The notes: a model not told the origin generated them from the letters alone. DNA of 64,000 nt from Cunninghamella blakesleeana (GCA_017871115.1 JAFCIZ010000010.1:461001-525000); one strand, 5' to 3'; counted from the stretch's first letter, positions 1 to 11,912 are shown. A program made the numbers and translations.

Positions 1-1924
1 AATTTCCTTTTTGATACCATAATGAAGGTGTAGCTATTTTTAGTTGGTTTAATTCTATTGTATTTACTTTTAAACATCTTTTTAATAGTCCTTCTAATCC
101 ACCTTCATTTTCTAACCTCAGTTCACTTTTCTTAAGAACCAGTCCTCTTAAATGATGATAGTAACCCCCATTACTGCTACTATTTTTGTGATAACTTGGT
201 GCATATAAAGTTGAGGATGATGACCCTATGATTTTCATTCGGCTAATTTTTAATTTTTGAAGATTAGGAAATGCATTTAGCCAGTAATAGATAGAACAAG
301 AAGGTATTATTTTTTTATCTCCAGATATAATGAATGTTCTTAAAGAAGTGGATAGAACTGTTGTTGTCGTTTCAATATTTAATAAAAAAGTGGATATATT
401 TTTGAAATATAATGTAGTTAAATGATTTAAATAAGATTGTTGCCATGGATTATTATTATAATAATAAGAAAGATATGGCTCCCTAATATTATTACTATTG
501 TTATTATTATAACAATTTGTTGTTGTTAATAAATCATAGTCATATCCAAAGAAGGTTAACTGTTTAGGATTTGCTGATAACCAATCTAATAATTCATGAT
601 TTGGTAACATTAATTGATTGAAATGGAAAGAATCCATCTGATAATGAACCTCTTTTTTTAATTGATAATGTAAATTGAGATGTGATAAAAATGGAAAGCT
701 GGTGATCATGTGATAAATACTATGTTTATATTTTACAATGGTATCAGGGTGGTTGACATTGATAAAAGGTTGCCAGATCATATGAGCATCAAGTGTTTTT
801 AAATGTGGGAATTTACAAGAAGAAAAAAAGGAATAACATTGAGGGTTTAAAAATGTGCAATGATCAAGGTATAGATGTTGAAGAGAATTTAAAGGCTGGG
901 ATAAAGTTGTCGAATGTTGATGTTGATCATGATTGTTAGAAAAATTAAAGGTTAGGTAGCGTAGTTTTAATATGACCATATTAGGACAAGCGTCCATTAA
1001 TGATTGTAATGTCCACCCATCTATTTCATAATGCTGTAGTTGCTGTTGTCTATGACCACCATCACCATTATTATTATTATTATTATTATCATTATTATCA
1101 TCATCATTATTATTATCTAATTGATCTGTTGAAGATGAATAAGAATAAAAATAAAGATTAAAATTGATATCAAGAGTAAATAAACTATTCAAGATGGGCA
1201 AAGAAAGCATTTTTGTTGAATGCCATATATATTCAGTATAGTTTGTATGAGCTACCCTCCAATAATCATTCTCTTGGACCGATTTTAGTCTTCTTTGTTT
1301 CTCTAATAATTTGATACGTAACCGTCTATTACTATAACTATCGATTAGCGTATCATGGTAAAATAAAGGATTATAAAAAAAGAGCTGTAACGATTTGGTT
1401 TTATCATTAACTTTATCTTTCCAACCAGTAATATGGGTATATTCTAATGGCAAGTGTGTCAAGAACGGCCAGTCTGTTGATACAGTAGTGGTAGTGTTAT
1501 CATCATCATTAGCTGATTCATAAGATGGAGCAAAAGTAGTAGAAGGCGAAAAAGAAAAAGAATATGTCGAAAAATCATTAATAAAAGGAAAGTTTTTAAT
1601 CTCAGTCAGAAATGGACAAGCTAGTTGCAACGGTTTTAAAAGGTCATATGAATAAAAATGGCTGGTATCTTTTTTAAATATTAATCGACGAACAAAATGA
1701 CCTAAAGGAATATCTTGGTTAGATTTATTTTTAATTTTTGTAACAGTTGCAAAGGATGAAAAGGTATTCCATTGTTTTGGTGTACTTAGTGTGATTGTAT
1801 GATAAAAAAGTGGATCTTTTAATAGTTGATTCCATTTTTTACATACTAATTTAGCTTCATTTTTATATCTTTGTGATAAATATAAAAATATTTCTATAAT
1901 GATTTCGTAAGGCAATTGGTCCAT
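1..1924 (-). CDS. F-box/LRR-like protein, 5' part (runs off the left edge)
   Basis: An open frame reads from the ATG at 1924 down to base 1 without a stop, giving 641 codons of an incomplete protein. The first 45 residues fit an F-box: MDQLPYEIIIEIFLYLSQRY, then a KLVCKKWNQLL segment typical of the F-box C-terminal helix. Next comes a stretch of the kind seen in fungal F-box proteins (FYHTITLSTPKQWNTF). The rest consists of irregular leucine-rich segments broken by Asn/Asp-rich low-complexity loops (around 1060-1130). By family, such proteins link substrates to Skp1 in an SCF ubiquitin ligase; the substrate cannot be guessed. No intron is evident, as in the two intact F-box genes at 9.2-14.3 kb. 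Length so far is compatible with their 810-820 residues, so about 170 residues are probably missing beyond the window. Confidence 0.85.
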   Translation of the reverse strand, partial: MDQLPYEIIIEIFLYLSQRYKNEAKLVCKKWNQLLKDPLFYHTITLSTPKQWNTFSSFATVTKIKNKSNQDIPLGHFVRRLIFKKDTSHFYSYDLLKPLQLACPFLTEIKNFPFINDFSTYSFSFSPSTTFAPSYESANDDDNTTTTVSTDWPFLTHLPLEYTHITGWKDKVNDKTKSLQLFFYNPLFYHDTLIDSYSNRRLRIKLLEKQRRLKSVQENDYWRVAHTNYTEYIWHSTKMLSLPILNSLFTLDINFNLYFYSYSSSTDQLDNNNDDDNNDNNNNNNNGDGGHRQQQLQHYEIDGWTLQSLMDACPNMVILKLRYLTFNFSNNHDQHQHSTTLSQPLNSLQHLYLDHCTFLNPQCYSFFSSCKFPHLKTLDAHMIWQPFINVNHPDTIVKYKHSIYHMITSFPFLSHLNLHYQLKKEVHYQMDSFHFNQLMLPNHELLDWLSANPKQLTFFGYDYDLLTTTNCYNNNNSNNIREPYLSYYYNNNPWQQSYLNHLTTLYFKNISTFLLNIETTTTVLSTSLRTFIISGDKKIIPSCSIYYWLNAFPNLQKLKISRMKIIGSSSSTLYAPSYHKNSSSNGGYYHHLRGLVLKKSELRLENEGGLEGLLKRCLKVNTIELNQLKIATPSLWYQKGN

Positions 1925-3193
1925 CCTTTTTCATTTAAAAAAAAATAAAAAATGAAGAGAAAAAAAAGAGAAAGAGGAGGAAAGATGCAAAAAAAAAAAA
2001 AAGTATTATCTTTTATCAATTTTAATTTCACGTGTTAAATTTATTTTTTTTATAAAGTTAAGGTATCTTGGAGTACAAAATCTCAATATTGAACATGAGA
2101 TCTAGTGGTGTTCATTCACTAAGTATTTACTATAATTCTTTTTTTTCATTTATTTATTTGATTATACCAATAATTAATTTAAAAATTATTTTGAAAATAT
2201 ATACCTATGTATCAATTTTTTTTTTTTCAAGTTGATCATGAATTAGTATATATATATATATACAAGATTTGATCACTAAAAAACGCAAATTTTATAAACT
2301 GTTTTCGATTGTTGATATTTTCCTAATTAAGGTAAATGATCATTTTTTTTAATAAATATTATTTATACTTTACTATATATGCGTACAAATGTATTTGAAT
2401 AATATCTTTTTACAAAATGACTAAAAAGCTATTTTTGTACCCTTTTAAATTTACGAACGTTAAATAAATGCTTGCTCTTTTAATGCATACATACTAGTTT
2501 TCAAATCATCATCATCAAATAAATATAGAGTTGACTAAATTTTAATAAAAAGCACTTTATTATTTAGCTTTTTCTTTTTTTATGTTCATGCTTTTTATAT
2601 AGAGTAAGCTGTTTCATATTATGATTGTTAGTTATAAAAAACTATATTTATTTGTATTTATCAATTTAAAAAATTGAATGAATTGAAATTAAAGATATGT
2701 ACATGTTTCTAAAGTTGGTAATGATGACGACGGTTAATAATAAAAATACTGTACCATTTGCCAGTATACTACCACAATTACTCGAAAAATTATAGGTAGA
2801 GGGTACAACTTGATGTCAAGACGAATTCAAGCTGATAATGTATAGCCAAAAAAAAAAAAAAGACAATAAACTTAATATGTATTTTTTATAATCATATTAT
2901 TTGAGAAACGTAGCAAAAATCAAAGAGTCAAAACTTCCTTTTAAACTATGATCTCCACTCAAAAAAAATTTAAAAATCTAAATAAAAATAGTAATTCTTT
3001 GATTCATGAAAGATGTAAATTATCATGTGATCTAGACAATGACTTCATATTAAAGATTATGCCACGCTTTATTTTTAAGTCGGCGATTGTATTTCTTGGC
3101 CCAAATGATATAAAAATAAATTTTTCTTTTTTCTATTTTTCTTTCTTTCTTTTCCTTTTATCTTCATAATTTTTTTTTAGTACATATAATAAA
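1925..3193. other. Intergenic, no gene recognised
   Basis: The sequence is AT-rich with A and T runs and an (AT)n tract near 2245-2263. It holds the promoter side of the F-box gene on the left and a pyrimidine-rich leader at 3119-3180 before the small gene on the right. A 73-codon open frame at 2948-3169 is rich in Phe from T runs and is not supported as a gene. Confidence 0.6.
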
Positions 3194-3535
3194 ATGCCAG
3201 GTATCATCAGCACTAGTAAGTTTCCTGAAGCAGCCAACGATATGACTATGTTTGATTCTTATATCAATTTAGAAGCTTTTATGGATACCAATCGAAGAAC
3301 AGCTCATCATTTCACTATTGACGATGATAATCATGGTGTTGGAATATTATGTTCTCATAAATATAACTCGAATAATAATGAAGAAGAGCGATCTGCTACC
3401 GTAGTACGTTTAGATAAAGATCAAATTAAAAGTTTTATGACATCTTATGGTTTTACTGTTTCTCCAAATAATCATGATTCTGAATATAGTAATCGTACTT
3501 TTTCTTCTTCTGGGTATATTTGTCAATTACCATAA
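3194..3535 (+). CDS. Small protein of unknown function (113 aa)
   Basis: This is an intronless ORF of 113 codons starting MPGIISTSKFPEAAND and ending ICQLP. It is soluble and mildly acidic, with no signal peptide or membrane segment. The middle has an Asn/Glu loop (NSNNNEEERS). Balanced codon use and a pyrimidine-rich leader just before the ATG, as at other genes in this window, support a real gene. I do not recognise the family. Its 3' end faces the 3' end of the histidyl-tRNA synthetase gene (convergent, about 200 bp apart). Confidence 0.55.
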   Translation: MPGIISTSKFPEAANDMTMFDSYINLEAFMDTNRRTAHHFTIDDDNHGVGILCSHKYNSNNNEEERSATVVRLDKDQIKSFMTSYGFTVSPNNHDSEYSNRTFSSSGYICQLP

Positions 3536-3731
3536 AAATCATTGTCATCACTATCATTATTAACCCATATTACTAAAAAAAATCTACCCTTCTTTCATTT
3601 TTTTTATATCTAATATTATGTTTATGTATAAAATAATAATAAAGCATATTGTATCATTTTTCTATTTTTTTTTTAAAAAAAATTATATATATATATATAT
3701 ATAATTTAATTTTATTTTTTTATATATATAT

Positions 3732-5763
3732 CTACAATTCAGCTAATTTTGATTTAAGTACAGACACCATTTCATCGCGTTTAACAGAAATTCCACCACC
3801 TTGAGTTACATCTTTGGAACGCATATCTTTAATACGAACTAAATTTTGATCCAATTCGTCTTTACCAATAATGACTGCTAAAGGAATTTGATCCTTTTCA
3901 CAGACAGCAAATTGTTTATCCAATTTAGGTTTATTTTTAAACATAAAGGAAGCCTTGATATTATGATCCCATAATTCTTTACAAAGTTGCATTCTTTCCT
4001 TTAAAAGTGAATCCCCAACAGAAATGACATATACTTCAGTTTCATTACTTTTGATTTCATGTTGTTGTTGTTTAGCCATTAAAATAGAAAACACTCTTTC
4101 CACACCGATAGAGACACCGACGCAGGGGATTTTTAAATTAGGTTCACCTTTTTTGTTAGTTCCACTAAACATACCTACTAAATTATCGTATCGGCCACCT
4201 GCAGCAATGGATCCAACACCTACTGTTGATTCATCTAATTCTTCTTCTCCATCCTTTTGTTGTTTTTTCTTTTTTTCCTTTTCTTTTTGTTGTTCTTCAG
4301 TTAATTTAGGTGGGGCTGATTTTTCTGTAACAGCTTCATAAATAATACCAGTATAATAATCTAATCCACGAGCTAAACTAAGATCAAAGGACATCTATTA
4401 TATATAATTTTTAAGTTAAAAAAAAAGGTAATAAAGTATTTATATACACCAAAAACAGTTATAATATATATATTTATATTCTTTAATATATGTATATTTT
4501 ACCTTGTCGGTAATTTCAAAAGCATCTAAGAAATCGAATAATAAAGCCATATCTTGTATACCTTCAGAAGCACTCTTATTTTTCATTAATTGTTCATCCT
4601 TTGTTAAAATTTCTAACAAATCACGGCTTCCTTTTAATTTGACGTATTCACCAATTTTATCGGCAACAGATTCATCTAAACCTTTATCTTGTGTCATTTC
4701 CTTTTTAACATCTTCCCAAGGTAACTATTGTTATTTTTTTTTTTAAAAAAATAAAATAAAAATTGAATACTCTATAACTATTATCATTATTATTATCATT
4801 ATTATTATTATTACCTTATCTAATTTATCCACAGCAGAAGATATAGGGCGAATATTTTGTTCAGGTACACCACAAACTTCAAAAATACCGTCTAAGATTT
4901 TACGGTGATTGATTTTCACAGTGAATTTTCCAATATCCAAAGCAGTTAAGGCTTCAATTAAGATTTTTAAAATTTCAGCATCGGGGATCATAGGATCATA
5001 AGTACCAGCAATATCAAAATCACATTGATAAAATTCTCTCATTCTACCTTTAGTCATAGCAGGTTGATCACGTCGATACACTTTAGCGATATGATAGCGT
5101 TTAAAGTTTTGATATTCTTTTCCATTCATGGCTAAAAACCGAGCAAAGGGAACTGTTAAATCATAACGTAAGGAGCATTCTTCTCCACCTTGATCTTTTA
5201 AATCATAAATCAATTTTGAATCTTCACCATACTTTCCACTAAGAATTTCTTTTAATTCAAAGACCGGAGTATCAATCGTGACGGCACCATGTTGTTTGAA
5301 TACTTTGGTAATGGTTGAAAATACTTTTTCTCGAATAGCCATATCCTTATCATTATAATCTTTTGTACCCTATTGAAAAAGAGAATAATAAAAAGGGAAA
5401 AGAAAAGTAAAGTGTGAATAAGTAAATAAATAAATAAAATATAGTTGTCATGTATATGTACCAGTAGTATAATTCCTTATTACTATTACTATTACTATTA
5501 TCATTATTACTACTGCTACTGCTACTATTGTTATTATTATCCTTATTATTACTTACCTTTGCTGTTTTAAGAGTAAAAGAGTTTTTAGCAGCTTTAGCTT
5601 TTTTACCTCCTTCTAAAGCCGCTAATTCTTGGTGAAGAGTACGTAAAAGGGTACTTTCAGTATCTACTACTTCTTTTTCCACACTTTTATCAGCTTTTAA
5701 TTGGCGTACTTTGATAGCTTGTTCATCAATTTGTTTTGTTAATTCTTCTTTGCGGGAACTCAT
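3732..5763 (-). CDS. HARS: Histidyl-tRNA synthetase, cytosolic type with WHEP-like N-terminus
   Basis: Four exons join in frame: 5557-5763, 4815-5369, 4503-4724 and 3732-4394, all phase 0, giving 548 residues, normal for eukaryotic HisRS. It charges tRNA-His with histidine. Residues 1-50 form a Lys/Glu-rich WHEP-like helix pair ([19 protein letters not shown]). The class II core follows: motif 2 with [19 protein letters not shown] and FYQCDFDI, and the HisRS-specific blocks ARGLDYYTG and [14 protein letters not shown] Lys/Gln-rich insertion of about 40 residues lies between those two blocks. The C-terminus is the anticodon-binding domain (VYVISVGD, ending SKLAEL). The start at 5763 begins the WHEP segment. 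An in-frame upstream ATG at 5859 could give a longer isoform. The last exon happens to start with a Met codon right after the acceptor. Confidence 0.95.
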
Positions 5764-6164
5764 TTTTTTATATGTATATTTTTTATAAATAAAAAAAGGA
5801 AAGAAAAAGAAAAACACGAAGTTTATAGATACCACCCCCTTTTGGTCAGAATGATTCATAAGCCTCCAATCAAAAAAATTTAAAATACCGATTTTTTATG
5901 ATAACGAACTCTTAAATTTCATGCAAATTGAAATCGGCTTAATAAATATAAATAATAGAAAGATTCGTATGATCTCTCTCTTTTTCATACACACACACAC
6001 ACACATACGCGCACGCATATATATATATATATATAATTATTTATTTATTACAAGTAATAAATAAATTAATGTTATGGAGAAGTACAGCAAGTTAATAATA
6101 ATAAGAATAAATATATATTAGTTTAAATTTTCTATAGGCTTTTCCTTATTTGTTTCTACTTATA
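5764..6164. other. Intergenic, promoter side of HARS and 3' side of the ATG16-like gene
   Basis: No gene is seen. It contains a (CA)n run at about 5988-6004 followed by an (AT)n run to about 6034. A possible upstream element lies at 5881-5892 (listed separately). The next gene, also on the minus strand, ends at 6165. Confidence 0.6.
5881..5892 (-). promoter_or_regulatory. Putative recurrent upstream element, HARS promoter
   Basis: In gene orientation it reads ATCGGTATTTTA, about 120 bp before the HARS start codon. It is a weaker match to the GCGG-A/T-ATTTTAA element found upstream of several other genes in this window. Confidence 0.25.
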
Positions 6165-8414
6165 TTAACTAAATGATGTTAATGATTTTTGATCAATCGA
6201 GGTATCCCAAATACAAACTGTTTTTGATGATTTATCTACAGAATAAAACTCTGTTCCTAATGGATTCCAAGTGACTCCGCATATTACACTCCTATATTAA
6301 TATATAGTAAAATGAATTTTATCAGTAAAATTTTGAAATGTAATGTTTATACTTTTATATATGAATATTTTTATTACTTATGCTCTCCTTTTAAGGTTCG
6401 TTCAAGTTGGTTATTTCTTGTATTCCAGATATGAATAGTTCCATCTATATAAACAATTGTATAAATAAATAAGAAATTTACGTAAATAAATCATATATAT
6501 ATATAACTATAAATACCTTTTGATCCAGCAGCAACATAGCATCCATCAGGACTAGATTTATAAAAAGATTTAAAAAAGAGAAAGGTGTAAATCTTCATCA
6601 TTCTACTATGTATTTTGTGCTTAAATGATTAATTACCTGAAACATGCTCTTGACCAATTTAATCCATTTTGATATGTATTTGCTCTATTTTTACATATTA
6701 ACACAATATAAGTATACTTGATACCAATATCATCTTGTGATTTTTTATTATATTTTACTCTTTTTTTGTTTTTTAAAATAATATATAATCAATGACTAAG
6801 AACTTACTTGAAAGTTTGAAGTACTTTATACATTCTTATATCAACCATGTTTAGTGTATTATCTCTTGAATTTGTTAAAATAGCGTTGCCATCTTTATAA
6901 ATTAAAAATAAATAAACAGTAGAATTGAAAAGAAATTAAAATATGAATGTTTTTTTCTAATTTTTAAGTACGTATTTTTTAAAATACGTAAAATAAAAAT
7001 CATATATATATATATTATTTTTACCTGGCGATAAACTTGTTGAAGTAATTTGATCGGTATGAATTCCATTCAAATCCTTGATACCATTCCCAGATTTTGC
7101 ATCCCATATCCGTAAACTTGCATCTAGATGACCACTTATTAATGTATAACTATTTTATATAAATGGTGTTAGTCTACAACATATATTAAATAATGTCTAT
7201 AAATATATTTACCCTTCAGGATCCATTAAAGCAACATCATTACAGCTTGAAAAAGTAAATATTGTTTTTGTACAATAACCTTTATTTAAATCCCATACTT
7301 TTAATGTACGGTCATGACTTGCAGATATAACTTTTTGAGAATCATCTGTAAACCTTGATGCATATACTTTGCTAATATGCCCTGTTAAAGTATGCTAAAA
7401 AATATTTTTAAAATAAATATGTGCATACGTCTATATATATATATATACATATATATATGTATATATGTATATGTAAAGAACTTACTACAATCCTTTTAGT
7501 ACTTAAATTCCATATCCTTGAACTATTATCTGTCGAAGAAGCTACTAGGTAATCATCTGTTTTATTAAAATCAATACATGTGATGGATTGTAATGCACCA
7601 GTATAGCTTGTAACATTATTCACTTTGTAAGCATCATATAATTTAATTTTTCGATCTTCTCCACCAGTAGCAAAGTATTTTCCAGTATTTGAAGCTTGGA
7701 TACAATAAACATCATTATCATGAGTGCTACTCTATATTAATAATATAATATATATATAATGTTCAATTAGTATTATTATTATGATCCATCAACATGTAAG
7801 AATTTGTTATATTTGTTTTTTATTAACTTACTAGTGTCTTATAAGGTTGATTTGGCAATACAACTGTACTTGGTCTAAAATTAGATGATTCTGAAGAAGA
7901 TTTGAATAGCGATTTAATTGGTTTTTTTTTATGAGCATGTTGTAGAGCACTACATAAATGATAGAAGAATAGTATTAATATAATATGAAATAAGATATAA
8001 TATTTTTATTATGGTTACTATTATAATTATAATTATTGAATCATTCAGATATATATAATACCTTTCATAGAAAAGAGTTGCTTCATTCATTTTTTCAGCT
8101 TCTTGGTTCATTTTTTCCATCCACCTTTGTATTAGTTGTTGGTTTTCTTTTTGTAATTGTTCATTTCTTTCTTGGGTTGTATTAATTTCTAATTGAAGTG
8201 CACTAAATTCGTCTTGAAGTATCTAAAAAAATAATAGTAAAAATAGATAAGTAATATGAATACGTATTGTTGGATTAAATACTATGATTATAAATTCATT
8301 ATTATTGGTATTTTGTTATTCCTTACTTGGATGGTAATATCTTTTTCTCTTAACTGCTCTTTTTGTAGTTCGGTAAGCTGGCTTAATTTTTTATTAGTTT
8401 CTTCTAATGATGCT

Positions 8415-8451
<37 letters not shown>

Positions 8452-9077
8452 TATTAGACCCTGAGTTTCATTTCTAATTATATTTATGCAAAAGATTCAC
8501 TAAACTTACTGCTGAGATTGATCCTCGTTTATTTTTTCTTTATTTCTTAATTGATCGTTCATAACAACCAATCGTTGAGCATTTTCATTTGAAGTTTTAT
8601 ATAAATTGATCCGTTCTTCTTTTAATTCTTGAATTTTTTGTTCCAATTGTATTACTTGCCCCGAGTCAACCTTACTTTATAGATAAATAAAAAGAAAGAT
8701 AGTATTGTGCTGTTAGTAGTTGTTATTAAAATAATAATATCTCATTCCTATTGTAATAATTTAAATGTCGATATTGTCCCTTACTCCGTTGAAGTAGCGA
8801 TTTGTTGCTTTTGTTGAATATTTTTAAGTTGCTTTCGAAGTTTCTCATCTTTTTTTACATATTAAAATAAAAAAATAATGGTTAGTATTCTTTATATTTA
8901 AATAGTTGTATAAACGAAGTATTTCTCTCTTCCTAAAAATAAAAGGTTTTATTTTTATTTTTTAACTTTACTTGCTGCAATAATATTTTTATACAGTTGC
9001 TCCTCTTCATCTCTTTTTTTTAATTGATTAAATATAGTTGTTTTGAAATCATTATTGGCAGCAAAAATGGTGGCCAT
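6165..9077 (-). CDS. ATG16: ATG16-like autophagy protein with coiled coil and WD40 propeller
   Basis: Fourteen short exons join in frame to 539 residues: 8972-9077, 8785-8848, 8510-8674, 8327-8417, 8062-8222, 7832-7949, 7486-7731, 7213-7394, 7025-7149, 6808-6892, 6637-6684, 6517-6551, 6378-6444, 6165-6291. The N-terminal 35 residues (TIFNQLKKRDEEEQLYKNII) resemble the ATG5-binding helix of ATG16. Residues 36-210 are a Gln/Glu/Lys-rich coiled coil. From about residue 235 there are WD40 repeats (for example DRKIKLYDAY, DNSSRIWNLS, DRTLKVWDLN, DASLRIWDAK, DGTIHIWNTR, SKTVCIWDTS), about seven blades. By family, ATG16 brings the ATG12-ATG5 conjugate to the phagophore membrane. The first exon lies 162 bp from the divergent F-box gene. 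Exon phases all agree, so the model is strong. A generic coiled-coil WD40 protein is the alternative. Confidence 0.85.
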
Positions 9078-9144
9078 TTTTTATTTTATAAATAAAATTA
9101 AAGAGAAGAAAAAAAAAAGTCGGTCGTGTGATTATTTAAAAAAA

Positions 9145-9160
9145 GGCGGAATTTTAATTA
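9145..9160 (+). promoter_or_regulatory. Putative recurrent upstream element in the ATG16/F-box divergent promoter
   Basis: GGCGGAATTTTAATTA lies midway in the 162-bp gap between the start codons of the ATG16-like gene (-) and the F-box gene (+). It matches elements before Prp18, PEX4 and other genes and stands out in an otherwise almost pure A/T promoter. Confidence 0.4.
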
Positions 9161-9238
9161 TTTTCTAAATATATATGCCTACTTTTTTGATCATAAAAAA
9201 AACATTTTCTTCTTCCTCTTTTTAGAATTTATACATAT

Positions 9239-11701
9239 ATGAATCTTCCTACAGAAATTTTATCTAAAATATTTGATTATGTTTCTATACCAAGATATAA
9301 ATCAGCCTGCTCACTTACTTGTCATCAATGGCACTTGACCGCTCAACTATCACTTTATCATACTGTGCAATTGTATAATAGTAATCAATTTTTTTTATTT
9401 ATTACTCAAGTCAAACAATCTACTGGTGACCTAGTTAAATATCTTGAATTAGATTATTCTTTATTATATATGGAACAAGAAACTTGGTACGCATTACAAA
9501 AGCTGTGTCCTCATATTGTTGAATTTAATTATATTAATAATAAATATAATAATGAAATATTTGGTGGAAGTGGAAAAAAAATGGATTATCAATTGGAGCA
9601 TATCCCTGCTTGGTTAACGCGCCCTCATCAACGAGATTTATTTAAAGAACACATCACTCTTTGGCCTTTATTAACAACATTACCTTTATGCCATGTGGAA
9701 AACTTGGGAAAAATCATTATTCAAAAATTAGTATCGACCATAAACATTGATAGTAGCGATGATCATAACGATCATGATCCTATCCAATCACCTCCTTTCA
9801 CTTATATTGGAAATATCCTTAATTGTCAAGAAGATTATATCTCTTTTACAAAAACAATCTCTCTTTATCAACATGTTACACAATTGCACATTGATTTTAT
9901 CCATTTCAACTCATTAAGAGACCGTTATAGTATGGAAATGGATTGTTCAGCCTTTTTTAACCAATTGGATGACTGTCCTTGCTTAAATTATTTATCTTTG
10001 AATTATTTAAGTTTAATGATGGATCCTCCTTTTTCTTTAGAAGATATTCATTTAAAACCTTACTCAAACATGAAGGTACTTAGTTTACACCATTTGGAAG
10101 TCAAACACCCTACATGCTTTCGTTTTTTATCGAAAAAATACCCACAACTCATTACCTTGGATCTAGAATTATCTATTACTAATACATTGACTGATTTACT
10201 TTTAGATCGACCTTTTTTTTCAGATCAATACCAACAAGGATTATATCATTTATTTACCCATTATAAACAATTACAAACATTATGGCTTAGTATTGAAGAG
10301 GAATCTTTTGAAGAAGATATGTTACATTATGATCGAAAAGTGAAATTAGTTATTCCTTCAGCACAAATGATGGATTGGTTTGAGCAAAATAATACTACTA
10401 AAGAAAAAACATCTATATCCTTACTTACGCAATTAAAATGGCCATGTGAACTATATAAAGATAACATTACAACTACAGTCAATACCACCAACATTATTAC
10501 CACCCCTATAACATCAACAGCATATATTTCATCCCCATCAATTTTACCAGATTATTTAAATAGATTAACAACGTTAGATATCACTCTGTCAGATCACACT
10601 ATTAATCAACAGTTGGATTATTTTTTGAAAGGACAAAGAAAAAACAGTATTTTATCTACATCCATTACCTCATTACGATTAAGAGATCTTGCACCTAAAT
10701 TCTCTCTTAATGGAATAAAATTAAATTATTGGCTAAATGCATTACCGCATTTAATAAAATTGGAATTAAGTGACATGGAATATATACAGTACAATGAAGA
10801 TTATGATAATGATCAAGCTAATAACAATGGAAAAAGAAGACAATACGGATTGAAAGAGTTAATTATTCGAAAAGTTAGTCTTTATTCACAATTAGGATTA
10901 AGAGGAACCAAAAATGCAACTATCACCGATATATGTCAACTATTTCCAAAATTAAAAGTTTTAAAACTAGATGAAGTTTCTATTCTTGGATCACAATATT
11001 TAAATCGATTATGGCACCTTTATTATCATGACGACAGTACAACAACAGGCAGTAGTAATAATAGGTGGAGTGAAGATGATATTATTCTTAGCGAATATAT
11101 AGATGAATGTATTCAACACTTCCCTATTAAAAGTCTGAAAGGAATGAAAAATAGTAAACATCATCATTTATCTTACCGACGTATGTGTGATACTATGCCG
11201 CCTTTAACCATCTTGGATTTCTCTCATCTTTCATTGGATACTCTTTATTTATCAAATGTCCGTATATATGCATCTTTAAAACATGATGATAAATATCACT
11301 ATCGTAGGTTATTGATCGAAGCATTACATATTTATGAACAACAAGACTATAAAAGACATCAAAAAACTCGTCATTTTACAGTCCATAGTGAAGATCGGGA
11401 TGATGATTTTAATTATTATTATAACGATGATGATGGTGATGATCAAGATGAACAAGATCAAGTTCATAATATTACCCTAATACCTCATTTAAATAATCAT
11501 GGATATGGTAAATGGGATGAAATGATAGGTTCTATGTGTATTGCAATCAAGTGTCACCGTATAGGTCAAGTTCATTTACACCATAGTAAAAAATATTGGA
11601 GTGCGTATGTCAACGAAACTAGAAAGGAATGTTTTGAGCATGTATTTAATTTTATTGAAACTATTACAGAACATCGATTAAAAAAGAATAAAATTAGATG
11701 A
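9239..11701 (+). CDS. F-box/LRR-like protein (820 aa)
   Basis: Intronless ORF of 820 codons. Residues 1-45 match an F-box: NLPTEILSKIFDYVSIPRYK, then SLTCHQWHLTAQ. The segment LYHTVQLYNSNQFFLFITQV is the post-F-box strand common in fungal F-box families. The remainder carries irregular leucine-rich stretches (LITLDLELSIT, LTTLDITLSDH, LKVLKLDEVSI), Asn/Asp loops, and an acidic Asp-rich insertion near residue 725-740. By family it would be the substrate receptor of an SCF ubiquitin ligase; the target is unknown. It is followed 211 bp downstream by a second F-box gene on the same strand, and a third copy opens the window, so it belongs to an expanded family. Confidence 0.85.
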   Translation: MNLPTEILSKIFDYVSIPRYKSACSLTCHQWHLTAQLSLYHTVQLYNSNQFFLFITQVKQSTGDLVKYLELDYSLLYMEQETWYALQKLCPHIVEFNYINNKYNNEIFGGSGKKMDYQLEHIPAWLTRPHQRDLFKEHITLWPLLTTLPLCHVENLGKIIIQKLVSTINIDSSDDHNDHDPIQSPPFTYIGNILNCQEDYISFTKTISLYQHVTQLHIDFIHFNSLRDRYSMEMDCSAFFNQLDDCPCLNYLSLNYLSLMMDPPFSLEDIHLKPYSNMKVLSLHHLEVKHPTCFRFLSKKYPQLITLDLELSITNTLTDLLLDRPFFSDQYQQGLYHLFTHYKQLQTLWLSIEEESFEEDMLHYDRKVKLVIPSAQMMDWFEQNNTTKEKTSISLLTQLKWPCELYKDNITTTVNTTNIITTPITSTAYISSPSILPDYLNRLTTLDITLSDHTINQQLDYFLKGQRKNSILSTSITSLRLRDLAPKFSLNGIKLNYWLNALPHLIKLELSDMEYIQYNEDYDNDQANNNGKRRQYGLKELIIRKVSLYSQLGLRGTKNATITDICQLFPKLKVLKLDEVSILGSQYLNRLWHLYYHDDSTTTGSSNNRWSEDDIILSEYIDECIQHFPIKSLKGMKNSKHHHLSYRRMCDTMPPLTILDFSHLSLDTLYLSNVRIYASLKHDDKYHYRRLLIEALHIYEQQDYKRHQKTRHFTVHSEDRDDDFNYYYNDDDGDDQDEQDQVHNITLIPHLNNHGYGKWDEMIGSMCIAIKCHRIGQVHLHHSKKYWSAYVNETRKECFEHVFNFIETITEHRLKKNKIR

Positions 11702-11912
11702 TTTTTTTGTAAAAAATAAAATTAAAAAATAAGAATATGCAAATATAGTGTATTTTTGATAGTAATAAAAAAAAAAGGCTGTGATTTCCTTTTTTGGAAT
11801 TATGAATGTCCGCAGCTGTTTAATTTTGATTGTATAAAAAATAATAATCCCACTATTTAATTATTTCTCTTCCTCTCTCTTTATTTTTTATTTTAATATT
11901 ATTTTTGAAACT

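Noticed and set aside
2948..3169. 73-codon frame before the small gene
   Set aside because: Its end is a run of Phe, Leu and Ser from a T-rich leader; no domain, and it abuts a better start at 3194.
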